Source of the DNA: Nocardioides daejeonensis
Lineage (GTDB): Bacteria > Actinomycetota > Actinomycetes > Propionibacteriales > Nocardioidaceae
DNA: 64,000 nt
Direction: 5' to 3'
Assembly (NCBI RefSeq): GCF_003194585.1
Contig: NZ_QHKZ01000002.1
Coordinates: 372,001-436,000 of the forward strand
Part shown: one piece after another, positions 1 through 9,770 of the stretch
Layout of the letters: each line of letters begins with the position of its first letter
Numbering within the stretch: the first letter of the stretch is position 1
Notes under the pieces: generated by a model
Told to the model about the DNA's origin: nothing
What the model saw: only the letters and a program-made list of their open reading frames with translations
Databases searched by the model: none
Translations under genes and position numbers: made by a program

Positions 1-1
1 C

Positions 2-2125
2 TTCACCTTCAACGTGACCGCACCCGAGCACTGGAAGGTCGTCTCCAACGCCCCCACGCCGACTCCGACCACCCTCGGCGGCGGCAAGGCCGTCTGGAAC
101 TTCCCGGCCACCAAGCGGATGTCGACCTACATCACGGCGCTGGTCGCCGGCGAGTACCACGAGGTGCAGGACGTCTACGAGGGCAAGCACGGCACCATCC
201 CCCTCGGTCACTACTGCCGCCAGTCGCTGGTCGACTACCTCGACCGCGACGAGCTGGTGAAGCTCACCCGGGCCGGCTTCGAGTTCTTCGAGGATGCCTT
301 CGACTTCCCCTACCCGTTCGAGAAGTACGACCAGCTCTACGTGCCGGAATACAACATGGGCGCGATGGAGAACGCTGGCTGCGTCACCCTGCGTGACGAG
401 TACCTGCCGCGCTCCCGCCAGCCGCGGTCGTTCTACGAGTTCCGCTGCTCGGTGATCCTGCACGAGATGGCACACATGTGGTTCGGCGACCTGGTCACCA
501 TGAAGTGGTGGGACGACCTCTGGCTCAACGAGTCCTTCGCCGAGTGGGCCTGCTACCACGCCGAGGTCGAGGCGACCGAGTTCACCGACTCGTGGACCGG
601 TTTCGCCAACGCGCGCAAGCAGACCGGCTACCGCCAGGACCAGATGCCGAGCACGCACCCGATCGCCGCCGACAACTACGACCTGCAGGCGGTCGAGGTC
701 AACTTCGACATGATCACCTACGCCAAGGGCGCCTCGGTGCTCAAGCAGTTGGTGGCCTGGGTCGGCCTCGACCCGTTCCTCGCCGGGCTGCGCCAGTACT
801 TCAAGGACTTCGCCTACGGGAACTCCGAGTTCACCGACCTGCTCTCGGCGCTCGAGACCGCCTCCGGCCGCGAGCTCGAGGGTTGGGCAAAGGAGTGGCT
901 GCAGACTGCCGGGGTCAACACGCTCGCCCCGCAGTTCGAGCTGGACGCGGACGGGAACTACACATCCTTCTCGGTCGCCCAGAGCGCTCACCCGGACTGG
1001 CCCACGCTGCGCCGGCACCGCATCGGCATCGGCCTGTACGACGCCCAGCCCACCGCCGACGGCGGGACCCGGCTGGTGCGCCGCGAGTCCGTGGAGGTCG
1101 ATGTCGACGGCGCATCGACGGAGATCCCGGCGCTCGTCGGAAAGAAGCAGCCGGACCTGCTGCTGCTCAACGACGAAGATCTCACGTACGCCAAGATCCG
1201 CCTCGACGAGCGGTCGCTCGCCACGCTGATCTCCGGCCTCTCCACTCTCGAGGACTCCCTCGCCCGCGCGCTCTGCTGGGGCGCTGCCTGGGACATGACT
1301 CGTGACGCCGAGCTGGCAGCCACCGACTTCGTGCGGCTGGTGCTGGCCAACATCGGCTCCGAGACCGACGCCTGGGGCGTCACCCGGATCCCGACGTACG
1401 CCGCGCAGGCAGTCAGCATGATGACCGCACCGGAGCACCGCGCGGCCCTGTCGGCCGAGTGGGAGCAGGGCCTGCGGACGTTGCTCGAGGCGGCAGCGCC
1501 CGGCAGCGACGCACAGCTCACCTTCGCTCGCACCTATGCCGGCGCGGCACGCAGCAAGGCGGCCGTGCGGGACCTGGTGGCACTGCTCGACGGCGAGCTC
1601 TCCTTCGAGGGCCTCTCGGTCGACCAGGACCTGCGCTGGACGCTGATCGGCGGCCTCGCCCGCAACGGCGAAGCCGACGAACGGATCGCCGCTGAGCTGG
1701 CCGCCGACAACACCATCTCCGGCCAGGAGCGGGCGGCCGCTGCCCGGGCGATGCAGCCAGACGCGGAGGCCAAGGAGGCTGCTTGGCAGGCGGCGTTCGT
1801 TGACGCCGGCACGCCCAACGAGACGCACCGGTCGATCGTTCTCGCCTTCGCGCCGAGCGGCCAGGACGAGATCCTGACGCCGTACGTCGACCGCTATCTC
1901 GAGGCCGCGGACACCCTCTGGGACCACCTCGGCACCCACAAGGCGTCGGTAGCACTTGAGTTCGGCTTCCCGCGGGTGCTCGCCTCCGACGAGCTCCTCG
2001 CCAAGGTCGACGCATGGCTGGAGAGCACTCCCGCTCCCCCCGCTGCCAAGCGCTACGTGCTCGAGGGGCGCGCCGACGTCGCCCGCTTCCTCGCCGCCCA
2101 GCGCCGCGACGCGCAGGCCGGCTGA
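2..2125 (+). CDS. pepN: Aminopeptidase N (M1 family), 5' end outside window
   Basis: This is a zinc aminopeptidase that removes N-terminal residues from peptides in the cytoplasm. The exopeptidase motif GAMEN lies at about bases 360-374. The zinc-binding HEMAH motif, with the downstream Glu in NESFAEW, lies at about 463-545. A long helical C-terminal domain follows, as in PepN-type M1 enzymes. About 707 residues are visible; the family is usually about 850, and the frame is open to the window edge, so the start lies upstream. A strong hairpin follows the stop. The family call is secure. Confidence 0.95.
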   Translation, partial: FTFNVTAPEHWKVVSNAPTPTPTTLGGGKAVWNFPATKRMSTYITALVAGEYHEVQDVYEGKHGTIPLGHYCRQSLVDYLDRDELVKLTRAGFEFFEDAFDFPYPFEKYDQLYVPEYNMGAMENAGCVTLRDEYLPRSRQPRSFYEFRCSVILHEMAHMWFGDLVTMKWWDDLWLNESFAEWACYHAEVEATEFTDSWTGFANARKQTGYRQDQMPSTHPIAADNYDLQAVEVNFDMITYAKGASVLKQLVAWVGLDPFLAGLRQYFKDFAYGNSEFTDLLSALETASGRELEGWAKEWLQTAGVNTLAPQFELDADGNYTSFSVAQSAHPDWPTLRRHRIGIGLYDAQPTADGGTRLVRRESVEVDVDGASTEIPALVGKKQPDLLLLNDEDLTYAKIRLDERSLATLISGLSTLEDSLARALCWGAAWDMTRDAELAATDFVRLVLANIGSETDAWGVTRIPTYAAQAVSMMTAPEHRAALSAEWEQGLRTLLEAAAPGSDAQLTFARTYAGAARSKAAVRDLVALLDGELSFEGLSVDQDLRWTLIGGLARNGEADERIAAELAADNTISGQERAAAARAMQPDAEAKEAAWQAAFVDAGTPNETHRSIVLAFAPSGQDEILTPYVDRYLEAADTLWDHLGTHKASVALEFGFPRVLASDELLAKVDAWLESTPAPPAAKRYVLEGRADVARFLAAQRRDAQAG

Positions 2126-2144
2126 CCCCGCAGGGCACAAGAGC

Positions 2145-2181
2145 AGCGCCCCCGCCGGACCGTGAGGTCGGCGGGGGCGCT
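2145..2181. terminator. Hairpin terminator between convergent genes
   Basis: The arms AGCGCCCCCGCCGGACC and GGTCGGCGGGGGCGCT pair except for one bulged G, around a GTGA loop. The hairpin sits between the stop of pepN and the stop of the leftward gene, so it probably serves both directions. Confidence 0.75.
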
Positions 2182-2197
2182 GTGTCGGTGCTGTTGA

Positions 2198-2572
2198 TCA
2201 GGCGTTGGTGGTCTGCTGCACCGCGGAGATGCGCGCGATCGCGCCCTCCAGGCCGGCGGCCAGCTTGCCGGCCGCGAAGGACGCCTTCATGTCGTCGATG
2301 ACGGCAGCGATCTCGGCGTCGTCGACGATCGAGCGGACCTGGCCACCGGTCACGATCTCGATCGTGTGCGCCTCGGGGTCGACCACGATCATCACGCTGC
2401 GAGCCGGGGCGACCTGCTTGTTGTGCAGCTGCGTAGCGAAGGCCCGCGGCGCCCCCGACTGGGTCTGACCGACGAAGACGGAGAACTCGAACCGGCTGGC
2501 GAGCTCCGCCTGGTGGATCGCCTGATGGATGCTCAGACGCTCGGCCGACGTGAAGTAGTCACCAACGGCCAC
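2198..2572 (-). CDS. DUF5130/TPM-like domain protein
   Basis: This is a small protein of about 124 residues. It begins VAVGDYFTSAERLSIHQAI and contains a TPM-like alpha/beta stretch (SVMIVVDPEAHTIEIVTG). It matches my recollection of the actinobacterial DUF5130 (TPM domain) family, whose function is not established. I chose the GTG at 2572, which overlaps the upstream membrane gene by 14 bp and has a G-rich ribosome site. An upstream start at 2698 would add a low-complexity Arg/Pro segment that is only a shadow of the neighbour. No signal peptide is visible, so co-function with the secreted or membrane partner upstream is inferred from the overlap alone. Confidence 0.7.
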   Translation of the reverse strand: MAVGDYFTSAERLSIHQAIHQAELASRFEFSVFVGQTQSGAPRAFATQLHNKQVAPARSVMIVVDPEAHTIEIVTGGQVRSIVDDAEIAAVIDDMKASFAAGKLAAGLEGAIARISAVQQTTNA

Positions 2573-2924
2573 TTGCGCCCCCAGCCTTCGACTCGGCGGT
2601 GTCCGGGGCGGGCAGCTCCTCGGTGCCCGTGCGCGGGCCACCGAACCACTCGGCCTCGGGCGCAGAGTTGCTGTGCACGAACTTCTCGCCACGCGCAAGG
2701 CCCGGAGCGATCACCAGCAGGATGATCACGAGCGCCAGCGCCGCGGGGATGCCGAGCACGACCGCGAGGAAGTGCAGGGGGTTGACTGATTCGGGGTTGC
2801 TCCACCCCTCCGGAACATTCGCACTCGCCGGCGAGGCAGCCAGCAGCACAGACCCGATGACGACGGCGGAGAAGCCGCTGACGGCGAGACGCGCCACGGT
2901 GCGCGCACGGTTGGTGGAGTTCAT
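2559..2924 (-). CDS. Small membrane protein with signal-like N-terminus
   Basis: The product has 121 residues. It has a positively charged N-terminus and a hydrophobic stretch ending in ASPASA (about residues 14-34), which reads as a cleavable signal or first membrane segment. A second membrane helix follows (FLAVVLGIPAALALVIILLV, about 51-70). The tail is polar and rich in Glu, Gly and Pro. I do not recognise a family. It overlaps the DUF5130 gene by 14 bp, so the two are almost certainly co-transcribed. The ATG at 2924 is the only start that places the charged segment directly before the hydrophobic one. Confidence 0.7.
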   Translation of the reverse strand: MNSTNRARTVARLAVSGFSAVVIGSVLLAASPASANVPEGWSNPESVNPLHFLAVVLGIPAALALVIILLVIAPGLARGEKFVHSNSAPEAEWFGGPRTGTEELPAPDTAESKAGGASGRW

Positions 2925-2990
2925 CACAGTGCTCGATGATATCGCGTCATCGTTTGGGGTCGCCGCCCGGCTGACCGTAGCCTCCGTCAC

Positions 2991-4046
2991 ATGCTTGCGC
3001 CCCTTCTCGCCTCCTATCCGGAATGCGCCCCCGAGGACGCGATCTCCTGTCGGGTCGTCTTCCGCTGGACCGACAACGAGGCGCTGGCGGACGTCGCGAC
3101 CTGGCTCATCGGGAAGCCACTCTCGATCGCGGTCCTGGTGCTGATCGCCTGGGCCGCGCGGTGGGTGATCAACCGGTTCATCGATCGCCTCGTCCGCCAG
3201 GCGGAAGAGGGTTCGGTGACCTCGCGGGTCGGCCGGATGACGCTCGGTGGCCGGCAGACCGGCCGTTCCGTCGACAGCGGCGAGGCAGCCGGGCGGCGCG
3301 TGCAGCGTGCCCGCACCATGGGCTCGCTCCTGAAGAGCATCGCGACCGGCATCATCACTGCCGTCGTGGTGATGATGGCGATCGCTGAGCTCGGCTACAA
3401 CGTGGGACCGCTGCTCGCCAGCGCCGGCATCGTCGGGGTGGCCCTCGGCTTCGGCGCCCAGAGCCTGGTCAAGGACTTCCTCTCCGGCATCTTCATGATC
3501 TTCGAGGACCAGTACGGCGTCGGTGACGTCGTCGACGTCGGCGAGGCCACCGGCACCATCGAGGCCGTCAGCCTGCGGGTCACCCGGCTGCGCGATACCG
3601 AAGGCACCGTCTGGTACGTGCGCAACGGCGAGATCCTCCGGGTCGGCAACATGAGCCAGAACTGGGCGCGCACCGTCCTCGACGTCGCGGTCGCCTACAG
3701 CGAGGACCTGACGCGGGTCCGCACGGTGCTCAAGGAGGTCGCCCACGACCTCTGGGAGGACGACGACTTCCGCGGTCTGGTGATCGAGGAACCGGAGGTC
3801 TGGGGTGTGCAGTCGGTAGGCCCCGACGGCGTGGTGCTCCGGGTGGCCGTCAAGACCGCGCCGCAGCAGCAGTGGGCGGTGGGCCGCGAGCTACGCCAGC
3901 GGATCAAGGCCCGCTTCGACCACGAGGGGATCCACGTGCCCTATCCCGAGTGGGTGACCCGCACGCCGGGCTCCGGCGCTCCACGGTCGGATGTCGACCT
4001 GGGGCACTCCCCCGACAATGCCCCCGGAGGCGGGCCCGAGCAGTGA
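2991..4046 (+). CDS. MscS-family small-conductance mechanosensitive channel
   Basis: This integral membrane channel opens under membrane tension to release solutes. Three hydrophobic segments lie at about residues 38-62, 112-135 and 138-160. The pore-lining helix is small-residue rich (ASAGIVGVALGFGAQSL) and is followed by the MscS beta-domain start DFLSGIFMIFEDQYGVGD. A beta/alpha-beta vestibule domain follows, then a polar C-terminal tail. The 351-residue length is usual for the family. The ATG at 2991 is divergent from the small membrane gene, with 66 bp between them. The globin gene follows directly. Confidence 0.92.
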   Translation: MLAPLLASYPECAPEDAISCRVVFRWTDNEALADVATWLIGKPLSIAVLVLIAWAARWVINRFIDRLVRQAEEGSVTSRVGRMTLGGRQTGRSVDSGEAAGRRVQRARTMGSLLKSIATGIITAVVVMMAIAELGYNVGPLLASAGIVGVALGFGAQSLVKDFLSGIFMIFEDQYGVGDVVDVGEATGTIEAVSLRVTRLRDTEGTVWYVRNGEILRVGNMSQNWARTVLDVAVAYSEDLTRVRTVLKEVAHDLWEDDDFRGLVIEEPEVWGVQSVGPDGVVLRVAVKTAPQQQWAVGRELRQRIKARFDHEGIHVPYPEWVTRTPGSGAPRSDVDLGHSPDNAPGGGPEQ

Positions 4047-4063
4047 CCGGGGACAATAGCGGG

Positions 4064-4450
4064 GTGACCGAGCAGGTGAGCTCCTTCTTCAACGAGATCG
4101 GCGGCGAGCCCACGATCCGCGCGATCGTCGATCGCTTCTACGCCGGCGTGGCCGACGACCCGCTGCTGCGGCCGATGTACCCCGAGGAGGACCTCGCGCC
4201 GGCCGCCGATCGGTTCAGCCTCTTCCTGATGCAGTACTGGGGTGGGCCGACCACCTACTCCGAGCGGCGCGGACACCCACGTCTGCGGATGCGCCACGCG
4301 CCGTACGCCGTCACGCCGGAGGCGGCGGAGCGCTGGCTGGTGCACTTCCGCGCAGGCCTCGACGAGGTCGCCCTCACCGAGGAGCAGGACGCCAAGTTCT
4401 GGGAGTACGTCACCCACGCGGCGCAGTTCATGATCAACACGCCTGCCTAA
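4064..4450 (+). CDS. glbO: Truncated haemoglobin, group II (trHbO)
   Basis: This is a haem-binding oxygen protein of the group II truncated globins. Visible family signatures are the B-helix Tyr in RFYAGVADD, the segment FLMQYWGGPTTYSERRG, the proximal His in RMRHAPY, and the Trp in ERWLVHF that corresponds to TrpG8. At 128 residues the length is normal. The GTG at 4064 gives the usual short N-terminus before FFNEIGG. A GTG at 4043, overlapping the mscS stop as GTGA, is an alternative that adds seven residues. Translational coupling to the channel gene is likely. Confidence 0.93.
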   Translation: MTEQVSSFFNEIGGEPTIRAIVDRFYAGVADDPLLRPMYPEEDLAPAADRFSLFLMQYWGGPTTYSERRGHPRLRMRHAPYAVTPEAAERWLVHFRAGLDEVALTEEQDAKFWEYVTHAAQFMINTPA

Positions 4451-4464
4451 GTCCGTGCACTGGG

Positions 4465-5334
4465 TCAGGACCGAGCGAGTTCCAGTTCGCTGAGCAGCGC
4501 CTGGCGCAGCTCCTCGGGGGCGGGCGCAGCCTGCTGCGTCGCGGCGTCGAAGGTCACCAGCACCACACGTGCGCGGCTGAGCAGGCGCTCGCCGTCGAGG
4601 ATCACCGACTCGATCACCGAGGACGAGCGCCCGACGTGGGTGACCCACGCGTGGACGGCATAGGGCTCCGGCCTGAAGAGGATCGGTGCCCGGTAGTCGA
4701 CATCACACTGCGCGAGGACCATCTCCGCGCGCGGCAGCTTCCCGACCTCGCGTGCGACGTTGCGGAAGTAGTCGATCCGCGACTCCTGGTAGTACTCGAA
4801 GTACTTCACGTTGTTGACGTGCCCGTAGACATCGACGTCGCTGAACCTGACCTGGAGCGGGTAGTGCCCGAGCGGGACCTTGCGGATCGGAGGCGCCGGG
4901 GCAGCCGGAGCAGCCGGGCCCTCCTCGAGGAAGCGGCGCAGCACCTCCTTCTCCTCGAGACTCAGTCGCCGTGGCCGCTCCTCCGCGAACACGAAGGGCG
5001 TCAGTACGGTGCTGGCCCGCACGTAGACCCGCCGCCCCTCCGGCGCTTCATCGAAGATCTCGTAGGCCATGGTGAAACTTCCGGCGCGGATCTCGGTGAC
5101 CCAACACTCGATCGACACCGGCTCCTGCCGGAAGAACAGCGGGGCCGTGAACTGCACCTCGTGGCGGACCACGACCAGGCCCTCGGCCAGATCCGCCGAG
5201 CGGGTGTCGGGCGCATGCGTCAACAGCATGTCGATCCGGGCCTCTTGGAGGTAGTCGACGTAGATGACGTTGTTGACGTGACCCAGCATGTCGAGGTCGG
5301 CCCAGCGGATCGGACAGCGATAGAGATGGCGCAC
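4465..5334 (-). CDS. Tandem hotdog acyl-CoA thioesterase
   Basis: This 289-residue protein is built of two 4HBT-type hotdog domains. Each carries the motif D-x-D-x-x-G-H-V-N-N: DLDMLGHVNN near residue 14 and DVDVYGHVNN near 166. An Ala/Pro linker (about 140-150) joins them. Such enzymes hydrolyse acyl-CoA thioesters. The substrate cannot be read from sequence. The Asp and His/Asn residues of both motifs are intact, so both halves may be active. The start is a GTG at 5334. The gene runs convergently to glbO with only 14 bp between the stops. Confidence 0.9.
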   Translation of the reverse strand: MRHLYRCPIRWADLDMLGHVNNVIYVDYLQEARIDMLLTHAPDTRSADLAEGLVVVRHEVQFTAPLFFRQEPVSIECWVTEIRAGSFTMAYEIFDEAPEGRRVYVRASTVLTPFVFAEERPRRLSLEEKEVLRRFLEEGPAAPAAPAPPIRKVPLGHYPLQVRFSDVDVYGHVNNVKYFEYYQESRIDYFRNVAREVGKLPRAEMVLAQCDVDYRAPILFRPEPYAVHAWVTHVGRSSSVIESVILDGERLLSRARVVLVTFDAATQQAAPAPEELRQALLSELELARS

Positions 5335-5468
5335 GCCTCTATGCTCCCACCGCCGGACGGCAGGAGGCCCCTCTCCGGGATGTGCCCTAGGCCACCCGCA
5401 GACCCAGATGCACCGAACCGCGCGAGGGATACCCTGACCACACGATTCCCTCCCCCGAACGGAGTGTC

Positions 5469-6695
5469 ATGCCCGAGGCCGTCATCGTTTCCGCTGCCCG
5501 CACACCCATTGGCCGGGCCAACAAGGGGTCACTGAAGGACTTCCGTCCCGACGACCTCGCCGCCCTGATCATCCGGACCGCGCTCGAGAAGGTGCCGGCC
5601 CTCGATCCCAACACGATCGATGATCTCTACCTCGGCTGCGGCCTGCCCGGTGGCGAGATGGGCTTCAACATGGCGAAGATCGTCAACACGATCAACAACA
5701 TGGACGCGGTGCCCGGCGCGACCGTGACCCGCTACTGCGCCTCCTCGGTGCAGACCACGCGGATGGCGTTCCACGCGATCAAGGCCGGCGAGGGCGACGC
5801 CTTCATCTCCGCCGGCGTCGAGACCGTCTCGCGTTTCCGGTTCGGCACCTCCGACCACATCCCCGACACCAAGAACCCGCTCTTCGCCGACGCGATGGCA
5901 CGCACCGACGCCACTGCCCAGGGCGACGGCACGACCACGCCGAGTTGGCACGACCCGCGCGAAGACGGTGTCGTCCCCGACGCCTACATCGCGATGGGCC
6001 AGACCGCCGAGAACGTCGCCAAGCTGCGGGGACTCGACCGCCGTGAGCTCGACGAGTTCGCCGTACGCTCGCAGAACCTTGCGGAGAAGGCGATCGCGGA
6101 CGGCTTCTGGGCGCGCGAGATCACGCCCGTCACCACCCCCGACGGCACCGTCGTGTCGGCAGACGACGGCCCCCGCGCGGGCGTCACGTACGACGCCATC
6201 TCGGCCCTCGACCCGGTCTTCCGGCCCGACGGCGTCGTGACCGCGGGCAACTGCTGCCCGCTCAACGACGGAGCGGCCGCGGTCATCATCATGTCCGACA
6301 CCAAGGCGGCCGAGCTCGGCCTCAAGCCGTTGGCCCGGATCGTCTCCACCGGTGTCTCCGGGCTCTCTCCCGAGATCATGGGCCTCGGCCCCGTCGAGGC
6401 CACTCAGCGGGCGCTCGCCAACGCGGGCATGAGCATCGGCGACATCGACCTGGTCGAGATCAACGAGGCGTTCGCTGCTCAGGTAGTGCCGTCGTACCAG
6501 GACCTGGGGATCGACCTCGACCGGCTGAACGTGAACGGGGGCGCCATCGCCGTCGGTCACCCGTTCGGCATGACTGGTGCACGTCTGCAGAACACGCTGT
6601 TGAACTCGTTGGAGTGGCACGACAAGTCCACCGGCCTGATCACGATGTGCGTCGGCGGCGGCCAGGGAATGGCTCTCATCCTGGAGCGGCTCTGA
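5469..6695 (+). CDS. Acetyl-CoA C-acyltransferase (thiolase)
   Basis: This thiolase performs Claisen condensation or thiolytic cleavage of 3-ketoacyl-CoA in fatty-acid or ketone metabolism. The active-site Cys is in TRYCASSVQT (about residue 91). The NEAFAAQV motif, the His in GGAIAVGHPFGMTGAR and the second Cys in CVGGGQGMA are all present. The length of 408 residues is typical. A strong start with an upstream GAACGGAG site lies at 5469. The MarR gene begins inside its 3' end, so the regulator is probably co-transcribed. Confidence 0.95.
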   Translation: MPEAVIVSAARTPIGRANKGSLKDFRPDDLAALIIRTALEKVPALDPNTIDDLYLGCGLPGGEMGFNMAKIVNTINNMDAVPGATVTRYCASSVQTTRMAFHAIKAGEGDAFISAGVETVSRFRFGTSDHIPDTKNPLFADAMARTDATAQGDGTTTPSWHDPREDGVVPDAYIAMGQTAENVAKLRGLDRRELDEFAVRSQNLAEKAIADGFWAREITPVTTPDGTVVSADDGPRAGVTYDAISALDPVFRPDGVVTAGNCCPLNDGAAAVIIMSDTKAAELGLKPLARIVSTGVSGLSPEIMGLGPVEATQRALANAGMSIGDIDLVEINEAFAAQVVPSYQDLGIDLDRLNVNGGAIAVGHPFGMTGARLQNTLLNSLEWHDKSTGLITMCVGGGQGMALILERL

Positions 6696-7192
6696 CCTCC
6701 GGGAGCCCACCGCGGGGTGAGACCAGCTGGCTCGACCAGGACCAGCAGCATGCGTGGCGCGCCTACCTGGTGGGCACCACGCTGCTGCTGGACCGGCTCG
6801 ACGACGAGCTGCGGGCGGAGTTCAAGATCGGACTCAACGAGTACGAGGTCCTGGTGCGCCTCTCCGAGAGTCCGGATCACCGGATGCGCATGTCGGCGCT
6901 GGCCGACGCGATGCGCTTCAGTCGCAGCCGGGTGACCCACACGGTGAAACGGATGGAGGCGGCCGAACTGGTCGAGCGGCAGCAGTCCGGCACCGACGGG
7001 CGGGGCGTGATCGCGCGGTTGACCGCCGCAGGCTACGAGTTGCTCGTCGCCGCCGCTCCGCTGCATGTGGCCGGCGTACGCCAGCACCTGGTCGACCTGA
7101 GCTCACCAGAGGACTACGCCGCGATGGGCAGGGTCTTCGACGCCGTCGCCGACCAGCTCGTGCCCGACAACCCCGAGGCCGACATCCGCTAA
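6647..7192 (+). CDS. MarR-family transcriptional regulator
   Basis: The recognisable domain begins at WLDQDQQHAWRAYLVGTTLL and continues through a winged helix (MRMSALADAMRFSRSRVTHT) and a wing ending DGRGVIARLT. Ligands and targets are unknown. The adjacent thiolase is the likely target because the genes overlap. No canonical start lies between the thiolase stop (6695) and the conserved Trp. The nearest in-frame start is the GTG at 6647, inside the thiolase gene, with another at 6614; an in-frame CTG overlaps the thiolase stop. The exact start is therefore uncertain, but the domain call is not. Confidence 0.85.
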   Translation: MRRRRPGNGSHPGAALTSGSPPRGETSWLDQDQQHAWRAYLVGTTLLLDRLDDELRAEFKIGLNEYEVLVRLSESPDHRMRMSALADAMRFSRSRVTHTVKRMEAAELVERQQSGTDGRGVIARLTAAGYELLVAAAPLHVAGVRQHLVDLSSPEDYAAMGRVFDAVADQLVPDNPEADIR

Positions 7193-7227
7193 GTCGAGAC
7201 GCCAGCTTCAACAGGTCGAGACGCCAG
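7193..7227 (+). repeat. 13-bp direct repeat GTCGAGACGCCAG
   Basis: GTCGAGACGCCAG occurs at 7193-7205, directly after the MarR stop, and again at 7215-7227. The second copy runs into the left arm of the following hairpin. This looks like a piece of a dispersed intergenic repeat rather than coding sequence. Confidence 0.6.
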
Positions 7228-7260
7228 TTCCGGTACGTCGAAACGCATGGGAACTGGCGT
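7221..7260. terminator. Inverted repeat between convergent marR and ettA
   Basis: ACGCCAGTTCC (7221-7231) pairs perfectly with GGAACTGGCGT (7250-7260) across an 18-nt loop. It lies between the stops of the MarR gene and ettA and probably ends both transcripts. The arm motif recurs in the hairpin at 9732. Confidence 0.55.
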
Positions 7261-7269
7261 CCCGACTGT

Positions 7270-8952
<1,683 letters not shown>

Positions 8953-9026
8953 GACAGGTGAGCCTACGGCCCGGAGGAGGCTCATCTCCAACCGGGCCGC
9001 CGGCCGCCCAACCCGTCGAGACGGGG

Positions 9027-9530
9027 TCAGCTCGCCTGTGCGATGACCCCGTCGGCCTCCTCCCGGTCCACCAGATCATCGATCGTGGTGCCGTCGCTGC
9101 TGACCTGGGGGCCGCCGACGCCGAGCGAGGCGTTGGAGGCGGCCAAGGAGTTCGTGTCGACCTCCTCCGGCATCACTCGTTCGAAGGTGCTGCGTCCCCG
9201 ATTGAGGTCATGGCCGATGCAAGCGGCGTCGACCACCAGCGTCGAGCGCTCGTTGCCTGCGTCATCGCGCCAGACCTGGACGGAGAGCTTGCCGTAGAGC
9301 GTGATCGGGTCGCCCTTGCGCAGCGAGTCGCAGCAGTTGCGGCCGAGCATGCGCCACGCGTTGACCGTGTACCAGTTCGTCTCGCCGTCGATCCACTCGC
9401 GCTCCTTGCTGCTCCAACGTCGCGGAGTCGAGGCGACCCGGAAGGTCGCCACAGTCGCGCCCTCCCCCACCGTGCGCGCCTCGACGTCGGTGCCGACGAA
9501 GCCGGCGATGTTCACGTAGTTCTCGTTCAT
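9027..9530 (-). CDS. ssb: Single-stranded DNA-binding protein paralogue without acidic tail
   Basis: The OB fold of SSB is clear: MNENYVNIAGFVGTD, then TVATFRVASTPRRW and NWYTVNAWRMLGRN. The protein has 167 residues and ends VIAQAS, with no Asp-rich DDDIPF-type tip. That tip docks partner proteins in the replicative SSB. This points to an SsbB-like accessory SSB, for example in natural transformation or division-linked roles in actinobacteria; which role is unknown. The gene stands alone between ettA and the dynamin operon, on the same strand as both. Confidence 0.85.
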   Translation of the reverse strand: MNENYVNIAGFVGTDVEARTVGEGATVATFRVASTPRRWSSKEREWIDGETNWYTVNAWRMLGRNCCDSLRKGDPITLYGKLSVQVWRDDAGNERSTLVVDAACIGHDLNRGRSTFERVMPEEVDTNSLAASNASLGVGGPQVSSDGTTIDDLVDREEADGVIAQAS

Positions 9531-9731
9531 TGACTGCTCCTGATGCGGTGGACTGACTACCGCACCAGCCTGAGGCGATCGAGCCTCGCGGCGCAGGCGC
9601 CGGCGTACACCTGTGGACAGCCGTGGTCATCCACCGGCCACCGCCTCAAGAGCGGGCCACGTGCCGAGCGAGGCTCTCCCGACTTTGTGACGAAAACTGT
9701 TGCTTGGTGTGCGTAGCTACAGCCACCAAGT

Positions 9732-9763
9732 GCCAGTTTCCCCGCCCGGGCGGGGAAACTGGC
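9732..9763 (-). terminator. Perfect 32-nt palindrome after dynamin-like gene
   Basis: GCCAGTTTCCCCGCCC is followed immediately by its exact reverse complement, giving 16-bp arms. It lies 8 bp past the stop of the leftward GTPase gene and is the probable terminator of the PrsW-GTPase-GTPase operon. Confidence 0.7.
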
Positions 9764-9770
9764 GCGGCGC

